Of a DNA stretch of 64,000 bases, positions 9,527 to 17,129 are shown piece by piece (position 1 is the stretch's first letter; the number at the start of each line of letters is the position of its first letter). The notes below the pieces were generated by a model. The model had not been told where the DNA came from. It was given only the letters and a program-made list of their open reading frames with translations, and ran no database searches. Origin of the DNA: Rhizobium sp. Root1334 (lineage in GTDB: Bacteria > Pseudomonadota > Alphaproteobacteria > Rhizobiales > Rhizobiaceae). The stretch spans positions 564,152-628,151 of the forward strand of contig NZ_LMEY01000012.1 of the NCBI RefSeq assembly GCF_001426665.1, written 5' to 3'. The translations under genes were made by a program, and so were the position numbers.

Positions 9527-10402
9527 ATGACCCATGATCCTATCTCCCGCGTTCGCCGCTTCAACCGTGCCGTCACCGCCGAAGTCGGCGCTCTCGACAC
9601 ATCGTTCCTTGGGCGCGGCCGTCCGCTGGGCGCCGCTCGTGTTCTCAATGCGATCGGCCAGGGGCAATCCGAAATAGCCGCTATTCGCGATTATCTCAGT
9701 CTCGATTCGGGCCTGATGAGCCGCCTGCTGCGCGGTCTGGAAGACGAAGGCCTGATCGAGACGGTGCCGGATCAACAGGATGCGCGCCGCCGCGTCGCGC
9801 GATTGACCGATACCGGCCGCTCCGAATTCCAAGAATATGAAGCCCTGTCGAATGCCCAGGCGAAAACATTCCTGACACGCCATAGCAGCCCGGAGCACCT
9901 TCTCCGGGCCATGGACATCGTCGCCAGTTCCCTGAGGCGTGACCACATCGCGCTCGAGGAGAAAGATCCCCGCCATGAGGACGCCCTGTACTGTCTGGGC
10001 GAATATTACGGCGAACTCGCCCGCCGCTTCGACAACGGCTTTGATGTATCGCTGTCCCGTGATCCCGACGCCAAGGACATGATCCGTCCGCGCGGGGCGT
10101 TCCTGGTCGCCATGTCGGATGGCCTGCCGGTCGGATGCGTCGGGTTGAAAGGCAGCGGCGGCGATGTCGCGGAGATCAAAAGGCTCTGGGTCGCACCTTC
10201 AGCGCGTGGCCTTGGGCTCGCCAAACGCCTGATGACATCAGCCGAGGCCATTGCCCGTGACCTCACCATCAAAATCCTTCGTCTGGATACCAACAGCGCA
10301 TTGCCGGAAGCAAAACAGCTTTATCGCGGCACCGGCTGGACCGAGATCGACCGCTTCAACGACGATCCGTACCCGGACACTTTTTTTGAGAAGCGGATTT
10401 AG
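9527..10402 (+). CDS. MarR-type regulator fused to a GNAT acetyltransferase
   Basis: A 291-residue two-domain protein. Residues about 1-140 are a MarR winged helix: SEIAAIRDYLSLDSGLMSRL is the recognition region and VPDQQDARRRVARLTDTG the wing. Residues about 145-291 are a GNAT domain with VGCVGLKG, AEIKRLWVAPSARGLGLAKR (the acetyl-CoA RxxGxG/A loop) and a closing YRGTGWTEIDRFNDDPY. Such fusions are known in proteobacteria and are thought to couple ligand acetylation to gene control. There is no room for a Shine-Dalgarno between the palindrome and ATG. It is divergent from thrS. Confidence 0.88.
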   Translation: MTHDPISRVRRFNRAVTAEVGALDTSFLGRGRPLGAARVLNAIGQGQSEIAAIRDYLSLDSGLMSRLLRGLEDEGLIETVPDQQDARRRVARLTDTGRSEFQEYEALSNAQAKTFLTRHSSPEHLLRAMDIVASSLRRDHIALEEKDPRHEDALYCLGEYYGELARRFDNGFDVSLSRDPDAKDMIRPRGAFLVAMSDGLPVGCVGLKGSGGDVAEIKRLWVAPSARGLGLAKRLMTSAEAIARDLTIKILRLDTNSALPEAKQLYRGTGWTEIDRFNDDPYPDTFFEKRI

Positions 10403-10542
10403 AGGGCGGCGCAGGGCTGAAGGGAAACGGGGATTGGATGTTTGAAATTAAAGAGCCGCTATTGGGGCCGTAATGCGAGAAGCGGATGCCTGAGTTAGGG
10501 TATGGCTGTGATTGACGGTCCAAGATCGACCCAGCTCAGGAC

Positions 10543-11184
10543 CTAGCGTTGGAAGGTGATGTGGATGGTGCCACTCTCGGCCGTTTCCGACTTGACCGTA
10601 TATCCGCCCTCCAGACCACGCAGATCGTCCCAAAGGCGTATGCCCCGCCCCAACAGAATCGGCACAATGGCAACATGCAGGCGGTCGACAAGTCCGGCCT
10701 TCAGATAGTCGCGCACCATGCTGGGGCCGCCGCCAATTCTGACATCCTTGCCGTTGGCAACGCTTGTGGCCTGCTGCAGCGCGTCAACAGGGTTCGTCTC
10801 TATGAAGTAGAACGTGGTGCCACCCGCCATTTCGATGGCGGGGCGAGGCTTGTGGGTCAGCACAAAGACCGGGCAGCGGAACGGCGGTTCGTCGCCCCAC
10901 CACCCCTTCCAGTTCGGGTCATCAGGAAAGTTATGCAGGCCGAATTTACCGGCCCCCATGATTTCCGCGCCGATATTGTCGAAGTAATCCTGCGCATACT
11001 TATCGTCTATGCCAGTGGTGCCTTTGCCGCTGACGTCCTTGAGCACGCGCTCCTGGAATGTCCTGGTCGCGACGTAGGCACCGACAAGGCGCATCCAGTC
11101 TTCACCAAATGGTTTTTCGGGGGTTTGATCAGTGGTTGTCGCGAAGCCATCAAGCGAAATGATAAGATCGACACGAACGGCCAT
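10543..11184 (-). CDS. dihydrofolate reductase family protein (RibD C-terminal-like)
   Basis: A 213-residue member of the DHFR/RibD-C superfamily: LIISLDGFATT at the N-terminus, PVFVLTHKPRP in the middle and VRIGGGPSMVRDYLKAGLVDRLHV followed by VPILLGRGIRLWDDL near the C-terminus. These are NADPH-binding reductases of unknown substrate and are not the housekeeping folA enzyme. The ATG at 11184 is preceded by AGAAGGAGTG, a strong RBS; the start at 11238 lacks one. It is divergent from the ArsR/SRPBCC pair, an arrangement often seen for these genes, and may be controlled by that regulator. Confidence 0.85.
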   Translation of the reverse strand: MAVRVDLIISLDGFATTTDQTPEKPFGEDWMRLVGAYVATRTFQERVLKDVSGKGTTGIDDKYAQDYFDNIGAEIMGAGKFGLHNFPDDPNWKGWWGDEPPFRCPVFVLTHKPRPAIEMAGGTTFYFIETNPVDALQQATSVANGKDVRIGGGPSMVRDYLKAGLVDRLHVAIVPILLGRGIRLWDDLRGLEGGYTVKSETAESGTIHITFQR

Positions 11185-11220
11185 TCGAACACTCCTTCTG
11201 AAAGTTTGAAGCCGCCTCGA

Positions 11221-11271
11221 TATTTGGCGACCATACACTAAGGTGTTTGCCTTTGTATTTTACGCCAAATA
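11221..11271. repeat. 9-bp inverted repeat between the DHFR-family and arsR-type genes
   Basis: TATTTGGCG at 11221-11229 is matched by its exact reverse complement CGCCAAATA at 11263-11271, with 33 bases between arms, in the divergent intergenic region. It could be a pair of half-sites for the ArsR-type regulator encoded next door, or a long-loop stem. Only the symmetry is observed; the function is inferred. Confidence 0.4.
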
Positions 11272-11294
11272 GAAAGGCAAGTACCTAATTATTA

Positions 11295-11323
11295 TTGACC
11301 CACATCCTGATCCGTTCTAACTG
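11295..11323 (+). promoter_or_regulatory. candidate promoter of the ArsR-type gene (leaderless mRNA)
   Basis: TTGACC (11295-11300), 17 bases, TAACTG (11318-11323), with the ATG beginning only six bases later at 11330. The predicted transcription start falls on or near the start codon and no Shine-Dalgarno is visible. This resembles the MarR-GNAT promoter at 9.5 kb. Confidence 0.4.
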
Positions 11324-11329
11324 AGTCAA

Positions 11330-11680
11330 ATGCCTCACCATTCTGCCCCACTCGATCTTGCCTTTCACGCGCTCAGCGACCCGACCCGCCGCGCGGTGGT
11401 GTCGCGGCTGGTCGAGGGCGAGCTGCCGGTAACCGCACTGGCCGAGCCATTCGACATGGCGCTGCCCTCCTTCGCCCAGCATCTCAAGGTACTGGAGGAT
11501 TGCGGATTGATCGTCAGCGAGAAACGTGGGCGCAGCCGCTGGTGCCGGCTGGAGCGGGCGCGCTTTTCCGAGGCGGCAAACTGGATGGAAGCGGAGCGCC
11601 GACGCTGGGCCGAGCGGCTCGACCGGCTGGAAACTTATTTGGACAGGACGGAAGAGAACAACGATGGAAAAGCTGTTTGA
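11330..11680 (+). CDS. ArsR/SmtB-family winged-helix regulator
   Basis: A 116-residue DNA-binding protein: AFHALSDPTRRAVVSRLVEG is the ArsR entry motif, FAQHLKVLEDCGLIVSEKRG the recognition helix and wing. It lacks the CxCxxC metal site of true metal sensors, as is usual for the subgroup paired with AHSA1/SRPBCC proteins. The C-terminal helix (WMEAERRRWAERLDRLETYL) is probably the dimer interface. It overlaps the SRPBCC gene by 17 bases, so the two are co-translated. It probably represses its own operon and perhaps the divergent reductase gene. Confidence 0.9.
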   Translation: MPHHSAPLDLAFHALSDPTRRAVVSRLVEGELPVTALAEPFDMALPSFAQHLKVLEDCGLIVSEKRGRSRWCRLERARFSEAANWMEAERRRWAERLDRLETYLDRTEENNDGKAV

Positions 11681-12143
11681 AACCTGGTCGCTCGACCGTG
11701 AGATCGTGCTGGTGAAGGTGCTGAAGCACCCGCGGCATAAGGTCTTCGCCGCGTGGATGGACCCGAAAGCGTTGGCGCAATGGTACGGTCCGGCTGGCCT
11801 GACTATCGAGAGCCACAACGCCGACATCCGCGAGGGCGGGGAATGGCGCTTCGACATGGTGGGCGTGTTTGAAGGCCGACAGCAGCGCTTCGCCAATCTC
11901 ATGCGCTTCTTGAAGGTCGTTCCGAACGAGCTGATCTTGGTAGACTATGGCACCCCGGACCCCAACGATCCGGAACGCTTCTACATGACGATTACCTTCG
12001 ATGAGCAGACCGACGGCAAGACCGTGCTGACCATGCGCCAGCTTCACCCAAGCCGCGAACGTCGCCAGGTGGTCGTTGGTTTTGGCGCGGTGGAGTACGG
12101 CTTGCAGACGCTTGATAGCCTCGTCACTTGGTTGGACGGTTGA
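11664..12143 (+). CDS. SRPBCC domain protein (AHSA1 family)
   Basis: A 159-residue START-like helix-grip protein: HPRHKVFAAWMDPKALAQWYGP is the family entry motif, GGEWRFDM the second strand and FDEQTDGKTVLTMRQ the long beta-hairpin. Members bind hydrophobic ligands in a cavity; none is predictable here. The ATG at 11664 lies inside the end of the arsR-type gene (17-base overlap). The pairing ArsR + AHSA1 is common and suggests a ligand-responsive two-gene unit. Confidence 0.88.
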   Translation: MEKLFETWSLDREIVLVKVLKHPRHKVFAAWMDPKALAQWYGPAGLTIESHNADIREGGEWRFDMVGVFEGRQQRFANLMRFLKVVPNELILVDYGTPDPNDPERFYMTITFDEQTDGKTVLTMRQLHPSRERRQVVVGFGAVEYGLQTLDSLVTWLDG

Positions 12144-12397
12144 ACGCTGCTCATCTGGATAAGTCGGCAGTCGCCGCACCATCGTGTCCATAAACGACGT
12201 CTTTCAGGAGTTTGCAGTTCAATATCCGACATTGGGGCAAGAGCGGACAATCGTGGATATGGAGAGGAATACCTGCATTGGTGCTGAGCGCTCTCCAAGC
12301 AACGTGACACCCTCCCCCGAGCAGACCGAAGAATGGTGTCGTGAATGTGAAGCCCTGCGGGACAGCGGCAACGCGCCTGAAAATCCGCAGCCCCGCC

Positions 12398-12925
12398 TCA
12401 GCCGAGCATGGCGCAAAGCCCGTTGACGGTGTTGGCGTTGCGTGTTGTGCCGATGCCGAGCTTCTTCGTGGTTAGATGCGACAGCAGTTTCGTCCCGCTC
12501 GGTTTGCCGGCGAAATCGATCCAGAGGTCGCCACCGACAACGGCCAGCCGGATCTGCGGTTCGGCGATGCGCGCAAGCGGTGCCAGCGCGGCCTCGGCCA
12601 GCGGCTTTCGCATCACCCGCACCACGACATTGCCACCCTCGCCCTCAGCAAACGGGTTGTCCGCGGCAAGCCGCCTCCAGTCGCCTGCGGTGCACACGAT
12701 GATATCGACATGTTTGCCGAAGCGCGCACGAAAGGCGGTCTCCAACCGCTCCTCGATCACGCAAACCGGCGCATCCTCCGCCGCAAAAACCAGATTGCCG
12801 GTGGAAACCAGCGTGCGGGCATCGGCAAAGCCCGCGTCCTGCGCCATCGCCCTCAGATCGGCCATGACGACGCGGCGTCCGGGGCCAAGCACGATCGAAT
12901 GCAGCAGAGCGACATAGGTTGCCAC
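12398..12925 (-). CDS. DUF1697 domain-containing protein
   Basis: A 175-residue protein matching DUF1697: YVALLHSIVLGPGRRVVMADLRAM at the start, DARTLVSTGNLVFAA in the middle and a C-terminal TTKKLGIGTTRNANTVNGL. The family has no assigned biochemical role. The GTG at 12925 follows AATAAGG; the longer frame upstream is not family-like and overlaps yidD. It begins four bases after the yidD stop, so scaffold-like gene, yidD and this gene appear to be one transcript. Confidence 0.85.
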   Translation of the reverse strand: MATYVALLHSIVLGPGRRVVMADLRAMAQDAGFADARTLVSTGNLVFAAEDAPVCVIEERLETAFRARFGKHVDIIVCTAGDWRRLAADNPFAEGEGGNVVVRVMRKPLAEAALAPLARIAEPQIRLAVVGGDLWIDFAGKPSGTKLLSHLTTKKLGIGTTRNANTVNGLCAMLG

Positions 12926-12929
12926 AGCC

Positions 12930-13301
12930 TTATTCCCCCGCCGGCCGCGGCAGGCGCCAGAGCCGCCAGGGCTCCCACCAGCGCGCCGCGATACGGTCCG
13001 GCACCGGATCGAACCCGCTTGTGCCGCCGGGACCGCAGCGCATAAACCGGAACAGCACCATCCAGCCACCCGGCCAGAAGCCATGACGGGCGATGGCCTC
13101 ATAACCATATTCGGAACAGGTGGGGATATGGCGGCAGGAATTGCCGATGAAGCCGGAGAGCGTCAACTGGTAGAGCCGGATGAAGGCCATGCCGAACAGC
13201 CGCCCCGGCGTCTTGCGGAACGGCCCTGCATAGTTGCGGCCCGAATAGGGCCGCTTGGCCGGAGCTTCCTCATGGCCCTGACATCCCGGCTTGCCGCACA
13301 T
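12930..13301 (-). CDS. yidD: membrane protein insertion efficiency factor YidD
   Basis: A 123-residue YidD homologue, a small inner-membrane-associated protein that assists YidC-mediated insertion. The core IRLYQLTLSGFIGNSCRHIPTCSEYGYEAI is diagnostic, and the segment ends SGFDPVP as in the family. The usual RCHP is RCGP here. A ~35-residue N-terminal extension contains a CxxxxC pair (MCGKPGCQ). In most bacteria yidD sits with rpmH-rnpA-yidC; here the ATG is one base beyond the stop of an Fe-S scaffold-like gene, and a DUF1697 gene follows four bases downstream. Confidence 0.9.
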   Translation of the reverse strand: MCGKPGCQGHEEAPAKRPYSGRNYAGPFRKTPGRLFGMAFIRLYQLTLSGFIGNSCRHIPTCSEYGYEAIARHGFWPGGWMVLFRFMRCGPGGTSGFDPVPDRIAARWWEPWRLWRLPRPAGE

Positions 13302-13302
13302 C

Positions 13303-13752
13303 TCAGACGGCAGCCTTGACCGAACGGGACGCTTCGATCTGGCTGATCGCATCGACGACAGCGTCGAAGGTCAACATGGTCGAGGCGTGGCGGGCCTTGT
13401 AATCCTTGACGGGTTTCAGAAAGCGCATGTCTTCGAAACGGCCCGATGGCCCCTCGCCGTCCGCCTTCAGCATCGCCAGCATGTCTTCGCGTGCCTTTCG
13501 GATTTCAGCCGATGTCGCACCGACCACGTGGCGGGCCATGATAGAGGACGAGGCCTGTCCCAGAGCGCAGGCTTTTACCTCATGGGCGAAGTCGGCAACC
13601 GTGTCTCCCTCCATTTTCAGATAGACGCGGACTTTCGAGCCGCACAGCTTGGAATAGGCGCTTGCCTCGGCATCGGGATCGGCAAGCGTGCCAATTTCCG
13701 GGATATTGCCGGCGAACTCCAAGATCCTGCTGTTATAGATTTCATCCATCAT
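13303..13752 (-). CDS. iron-sulfur cluster assembly scaffold-like protein (IscU/SufU fold)
   Basis: A 149-residue NifU-N/IscU-fold protein. Two ligand-type cysteines are present, in LCGSKV (the family usually has CGD) and in ACALGQASSSIM. The third ligand, normally Cys in a KCA-type motif near the C-terminus, is replaced by KARHAST, that is, by His. It may bind a cluster with Cys2His ligation or serve a transfer role rather than being the main scaffold; that is inference. It is first in a unit with yidD and the DUF1697 gene, and divergent from folE. Confidence 0.82.
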   Translation of the reverse strand: MMDEIYNSRILEFAGNIPEIGTLADPDAEASAYSKLCGSKVRVYLKMEGDTVADFAHEVKACALGQASSSIMARHVVGATSAEIRKAREDMLAMLKADGEGPSGRFEDMRFLKPVKDYKARHASTMLTFDAVVDAISQIEASRSVKAAV

Positions 13753-13850
13753 TCGGCGCGATCCGCTTGTTTTTGCGCGTTTTCAGGCAAACGGCGCATG
13801 ATTTTCTATCGTATCTCAGAAAAAAACACAGTGTCTCCATCTGCGCCCCT

Positions 13851-13932
13851 TTCACATGCATCCCGGCATATTATATGCTATGTCGTGAGGGGGCGACAGG
13901 TTCGCAAGAGCGAACAGTCGCCTGTTGTTTGG
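13851..13932 (+). promoter_or_regulatory. candidate folE promoter and structured leader hairpin
   Basis: TTCACA (13851-13856), 17 bases, TATGCT (13874-13879) predicts a transcript starting near 13886. It begins with an interrupted hairpin: GGCGAC (13892-13897) pairs with GTCGCC (13917-13922), and inside it TTCGC (13901-13905) pairs with GCGAA (13910-13914) around an AAGA loop. TGTTGTTT follows, which is weakly terminator-like. The leader to folE would be about 205 bases. No known riboswitch consensus is recognised. Confidence 0.35.
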
Positions 13933-14064
13933 GAAACCGTGCCGGATGATCCAGAGCCCTTAACCTCTGCAAATCAAAAAGCCCCGGAGCCCGCCGACGG
14001 AAACCAGGCCTGAAAACATCAGGTCAATGGCCAGTGGCGAGTTGTCCGAAAAGATAAACGTCAA

Positions 14065-14078
14065 GTAACACCTGTTAC
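14065..14078. promoter_or_regulatory. inverted repeat just upstream of folE
   Basis: GTAACA-CC-TGTTAC is a perfect 6+6 inverted repeat ending 14 bases before the folE ATG, just ahead of its AGAGG ribosome-binding site. It could be an operator for a dimeric repressor. No regulator is identified by the sequence. Confidence 0.35.
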
Positions 14079-14092
14079 GCCAAGAGGCCATT

Positions 14093-14710
14093 ATGGACGC
14101 CATAGTCAAGAATTTTCCCGCCGTGCCCGCCGTTGACGGCCGGCCGAGCCAAAAGGAAGCCGAGGACGCCGTGCGCGTTCTCCTGCGCTGGGCCGGTGAC
14201 GATCCGGCGCGCGAGGGGCTTCTCGACACCCCTTCCCGCGTTGCAAAGGCCTACAAGGAGCTCTTCTCCGGTTATGACCTTGCTGCCGAGGATGTGCTTG
14301 GACGCACTTTCGAGGAAGTCGGCGGCTATGACGACATCGTCCTCGTCAAGGACATTCCGTTCTTCTCGCACTGCGAACACCATATGGTGCCGATCATCGG
14401 CAAGGCGCACGTCGCCTACCTGCCGGAAGGCAGGGTACTTGGCCTGTCGAAAATCGCCCGTGTCGTCGATATTTTCGGCCGCCGCCTGCAGACGCAGGAA
14501 ACCATGACGGCGCAGATCGCCAAGGCGATCGACGATACGCTGCAGCCGCGCGGCGTCGCCGTCATGATCGAAGCCGAGCATATGTGCATGGCGATGCGTG
14601 GTGTCCAGAAGCAGGGCTCGACGACATTGACCACCACCTTTACCGGTGCCTTCAAGACCGAGCCCGCCGAACAGGCCCGCTTCATGACCATGCTGCGGGG
14701 CTTCAAGTAA
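14093..14710 (+). CDS. folE: GTP cyclohydrolase I
   Basis: A 205-residue FolE (type IA), which converts GTP to 7,8-dihydroneopterin triphosphate, the first step of tetrahydrofolate and queuosine-precursor synthesis. Zinc ligands are in HCEHHMVP and [10 protein letters not shown], and the core [19 protein letters not shown] plus the C-terminal GAFK are diagnostic. The ATG follows AGAGG. hisI lies 23 bases downstream. It is divergent from the Fe-S scaffold-like gene across a 340-base region that holds a candidate promoter, a hairpin and an inverted repeat. Confidence 0.97.
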   Translation: MDAIVKNFPAVPAVDGRPSQKEAEDAVRVLLRWAGDDPAREGLLDTPSRVAKAYKELFSGYDLAAEDVLGRTFEEVGGYDDIVLVKDIPFFSHCEHHMVPIIGKAHVAYLPEGRVLGLSKIARVVDIFGRRLQTQETMTAQIAKAIDDTLQPRGVAVMIEAEHMCMAMRGVQKQGSTTLTTTFTGAFKTEPAEQARFMTMLRGFK

Positions 14711-14733
14711 GCTCCGTCAACCGGAGCTTTCCG

Positions 14734-15186
14734 ATGACAATTGAATTTGCCTCCCCGTCCAACGACAAGGCGGAACTGGAATCCGGTTCCGTGTTCACAC
14801 CACGCTTCGATGCCAGCGGCCTGATTACCGCCGTTGTCACCGACGCCGGAGACGGCACGCTTTTGATGGTGGCGCATATGAACGCCGAGGCACTGGCGCT
14901 GACCATCGAAACCGGTGTTGCCCACTATTACAGCCGCTCACGCAAGAGCCTCTGGAAAAAGGGCGAAACGTCCGGTAACCTGCAAACAGTCGAAGAAATT
15001 CGCACCGACTGCGATCAGGATGCACTGTGGCTGAAAGTCCGTGTCGCCGGCCATGACGCAACCTGCCATACCGGCCGGCGCTCCTGCTTTTATCGTGCCG
15101 TTGGCGCCAAGGATGGTGTCACGTCACTTAACATCATTGATACCGAAATTCATTTCCATCCGGACGACGTCTACGGCAAAAATTAA
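14734..15186 (+). CDS. hisI: phosphoribosyl-AMP cyclohydrolase
   Basis: A 150-residue HisI that opens the adenine ring of PR-AMP in histidine biosynthesis. [27 protein letters not shown], the metal-binding [11 protein letters not shown] and [11 protein letters not shown] are all intact. There is no hisE domain, so the pyrophosphohydrolase step is encoded elsewhere. The ATG at 14734 is inside a small stem (AGCTCCG/CGGAGCT, 14710-14728) distance from the folE stop, and the two genes are probably co-transcribed. The longer frame back to 14584 lies inside folE and is not used. Confidence 0.95.
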   Translation: MTIEFASPSNDKAELESGSVFTPRFDASGLITAVVTDAGDGTLLMVAHMNAEALALTIETGVAHYYSRSRKSLWKKGETSGNLQTVEEIRTDCDQDALWLKVRVAGHDATCHTGRRSCFYRAVGAKDGVTSLNIIDTEIHFHPDDVYGKN

Positions 15187-15397
15187 TCATCTGACGCTTT
15201 TTGGCTCAGTTTTTTCGGGGATTCACGATTTCGCAACCAGACTGGGAGCGTAATCCCGACAACAAGCATACGTTCCGCCGGGAACACCTGCACGGAACGC
15301 CCTCGAATAGATTGAGTTCTTACGGCATGCGCTTGCAACGCAGTAAAGCGAGACGTGACGGCCTGTAACAGTGTGTTCTGCGGCATGGAGGTGCCGG

Positions 15398-16369
15398 ATG
15401 TTGAACTGGACATTCAATCGCAGCGGTATCACCGCAGATGCATCGGCCCCCGGCGGCCCTTCTCACGCGCTCAGCGTCCCTCCTCCCATCGAGACCAAAC
15501 CGCAGAAATCGAAGATTGCCCTTGCGCTTGGTGGCGGTGCTGCCCGCGGCTGGGCCCATATTGGCGTGCTGAAGGCGCTGGACGAAGAAGGCATCGAAGT
15601 GGGCATGATTGCCGGCACCTCGATCGGCGCGCTGGTCGGTGGCTGTTATCTGGCTGGAAAGCTCGACGAGCTGGAAACCTTTGCCCGCTCTTTGACCATG
15701 CGGCGGATTGCCGGCCTGCTTGATTTCGCTATCGGTGGCGGCGGCCTGTTCGGTGGCCTGCGCCTGACCAAGCGGATGCAGGAACACCTGCAGGACATGT
15801 CGATCGAAAATCTCGACCGGACGTTCGTCGCCGTCGCGACCGAGGTCAATTCCGGTCACGAAGTCTGGATCGGTCAGGGCTCGCTGATCACCGCGATCCG
15901 CGCCTCCTATGCGCTGCCGGGCATCTTCGAACCGGTCAAATGCAACAATCGCACCCTGATGGATGGCGCGCTGGTCAATCCCGTGCCGGTATCGGTCTGC
16001 CGTGCCCACGAACAGCAGCTGGTCGTTGCCGTCAACCTGAATTACGATCTCTACGGCCGTTCCGCCGTCATCAAGCACAATGCCGGAAGCCAGACGGCCG
16101 AGCAGCCGCAAATGCAAAAACAGCAGGAAGGCCAGGCTGGACGGATGGGCATGACCAGCGTGATGGTCCAGGCTTTCAACATCATCCAGGACCGCATCTC
16201 TCGCGCACGGCTTGCCGGCGATCCGCCGGATCTGGCGCTGCATCCCAAGCTCAACGATATCGGCCTGTCGGAATTCCACCGCGCCGGTGAGGCAATCGAT
16301 CGCGGCTATCACGAAACCAAGTCGAAGCTCAGCGAGTTGCAGCGGCTTCAGGATGTGATGCTGCGATAA
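15398..16369 (+). CDS. patatin-like phospholipase family protein
   Basis: A 323-residue serine hydrolase of the patatin/RssA type. ALGGGAARGWAHIGVL carries the oxyanion loop, AGTSIGALVGG the nucleophilic Ser in GxSxG, and LMDGALVNPVPV the catalytic Asp of the Ser-Asp dyad. Members hydrolyse acyl esters of membrane lipids. The ATG at 15398 follows GGAGGTGCCGG; the GTG at 15371 has no RBS. There is a Gln-rich linker (AEQPQMQKQQEGQ) at about residues 238-250. A good intrinsic terminator follows the stop codon. Confidence 0.9.
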   Translation: MLNWTFNRSGITADASAPGGPSHALSVPPPIETKPQKSKIALALGGGAARGWAHIGVLKALDEEGIEVGMIAGTSIGALVGGCYLAGKLDELETFARSLTMRRIAGLLDFAIGGGGLFGGLRLTKRMQEHLQDMSIENLDRTFVAVATEVNSGHEVWIGQGSLITAIRASYALPGIFEPVKCNNRTLMDGALVNPVPVSVCRAHEQQLVVAVNLNYDLYGRSAVIKHNAGSQTAEQPQMQKQQEGQAGRMGMTSVMVQAFNIIQDRISRARLAGDPPDLALHPKLNDIGLSEFHRAGEAIDRGYHETKSKLSELQRLQDVMLR

Positions 16370-16396
16370 TTTCCGGCGTTGACACCCGGCACCTCT

Positions 16397-16429
16397 GCCG
16401 CGCGGCCCTGATGGCAGCGCGGCTTTTTT
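16397..16429 (+). terminator. intrinsic terminator after the patatin gene
   Basis: GCCGCGC (16397-16403) pairs with GCGCGGC (16117+300, that is 16417-16423), followed by six T residues. It lies between the converging patatin and CBS genes. Confidence 0.8.
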
Positions 16430-16446
16430 GTGCGCAATGGTTACGA

Positions 16447-16875
16447 TTAACCAGCGATATACGCCTTGATCTGCTCGGCCTCGTGCTCGATCGCCCGGAT
16501 GTGATGACGCACCGCATCGCCGATCGAGACGATGCCGACAAGGCGACCGTTCTTTTCAACCGGAAGATGGCGGGAGCGCATGTTGTTCATGATTTCCATG
16601 ATGTCGTTGATGGTCATCTCCTCGGTGCAGCAGTACACCTTCGCCCACATGACGGAGGATACCGGCTTGTCGAGGCATTCGGCGCCGAACTTGGCCATCG
16701 CAGCGACCACGTCGCGCTCCGTCAGGATACCGGCGATCTTGTCACCCGGTTTGACGATGATAACGGCACCGATACGATTTTCACTCAGCAAGGCGACCGC
16801 TTGGCGCACTTTCGCCTGCGGATCGACCGTCACCACCTGACGGCCTTTTTCATTCAATATTGCCTTAACAGACAT
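16447..16875 (-). CDS. CBS domain protein (tandem CBS pair)
   Basis: A 142-residue protein made of two CBS motifs only: QAKVRQAVALLSENRIGAVII..GILTERDVV (about 20-70) and MTINDIMEIMNNMRSRHLPV..GIVSIGDAV (about 88-132). CBS pairs bind adenosyl ligands such as AMP, ATP or SAM and usually act as regulatory modules; stand-alone pairs like this are of unknown partner. ATG at 16875. The next gene on this strand, rhomboid, lies 254 bases upstream, and I see no gene in that gap. Confidence 0.9.
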   Translation of the reverse strand: MSVKAILNEKGRQVVTVDPQAKVRQAVALLSENRIGAVIIVKPGDKIAGILTERDVVAAMAKFGAECLDKPVSSVMWAKVYCCTEEMTINDIMEIMNNMRSRHLPVEKNGRLVGIVSIGDAVRHHIRAIEHEAEQIKAYIAG

Positions 16876-17129
16876 TCAAACCCTCCCGTTTCAGCGACCT
16901 GCATCTGACCGGGACATTGGCGAACCACAAAGGCGCTCCTCGCGCTGCGGTTATGGACCAACTCGCAAGACAGATATCATTCCTGTCGCGTTATCTGCCC
17001 ATTGGCATCAAACCGGGGACCGCGCGGTTCACTGCCTTCGGACAGGAATGGTGCGCTACGGACCGGCGAAAATCAAGCGCTTCCGGTAAGATCGTCAATC
17101 TTTTGAAAGGCCGTAGCCCTCTTCTAGGA

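Noticed and set aside
12184..12426. 80-codon plus-strand frame in the gap after the SRPBCC gene
   Set aside because: No RBS, low complexity, overlaps the end of the DUF1697 gene; the 12144-12397 gap shows nothing convincing.
13990..14060. Cobalamin-riboswitch-like GCCACTGG on the minus strand upstream of the scaffold gene
   Set aside because: Only the short GCCACTG word is present; the rest of the B12-box architecture is missing.
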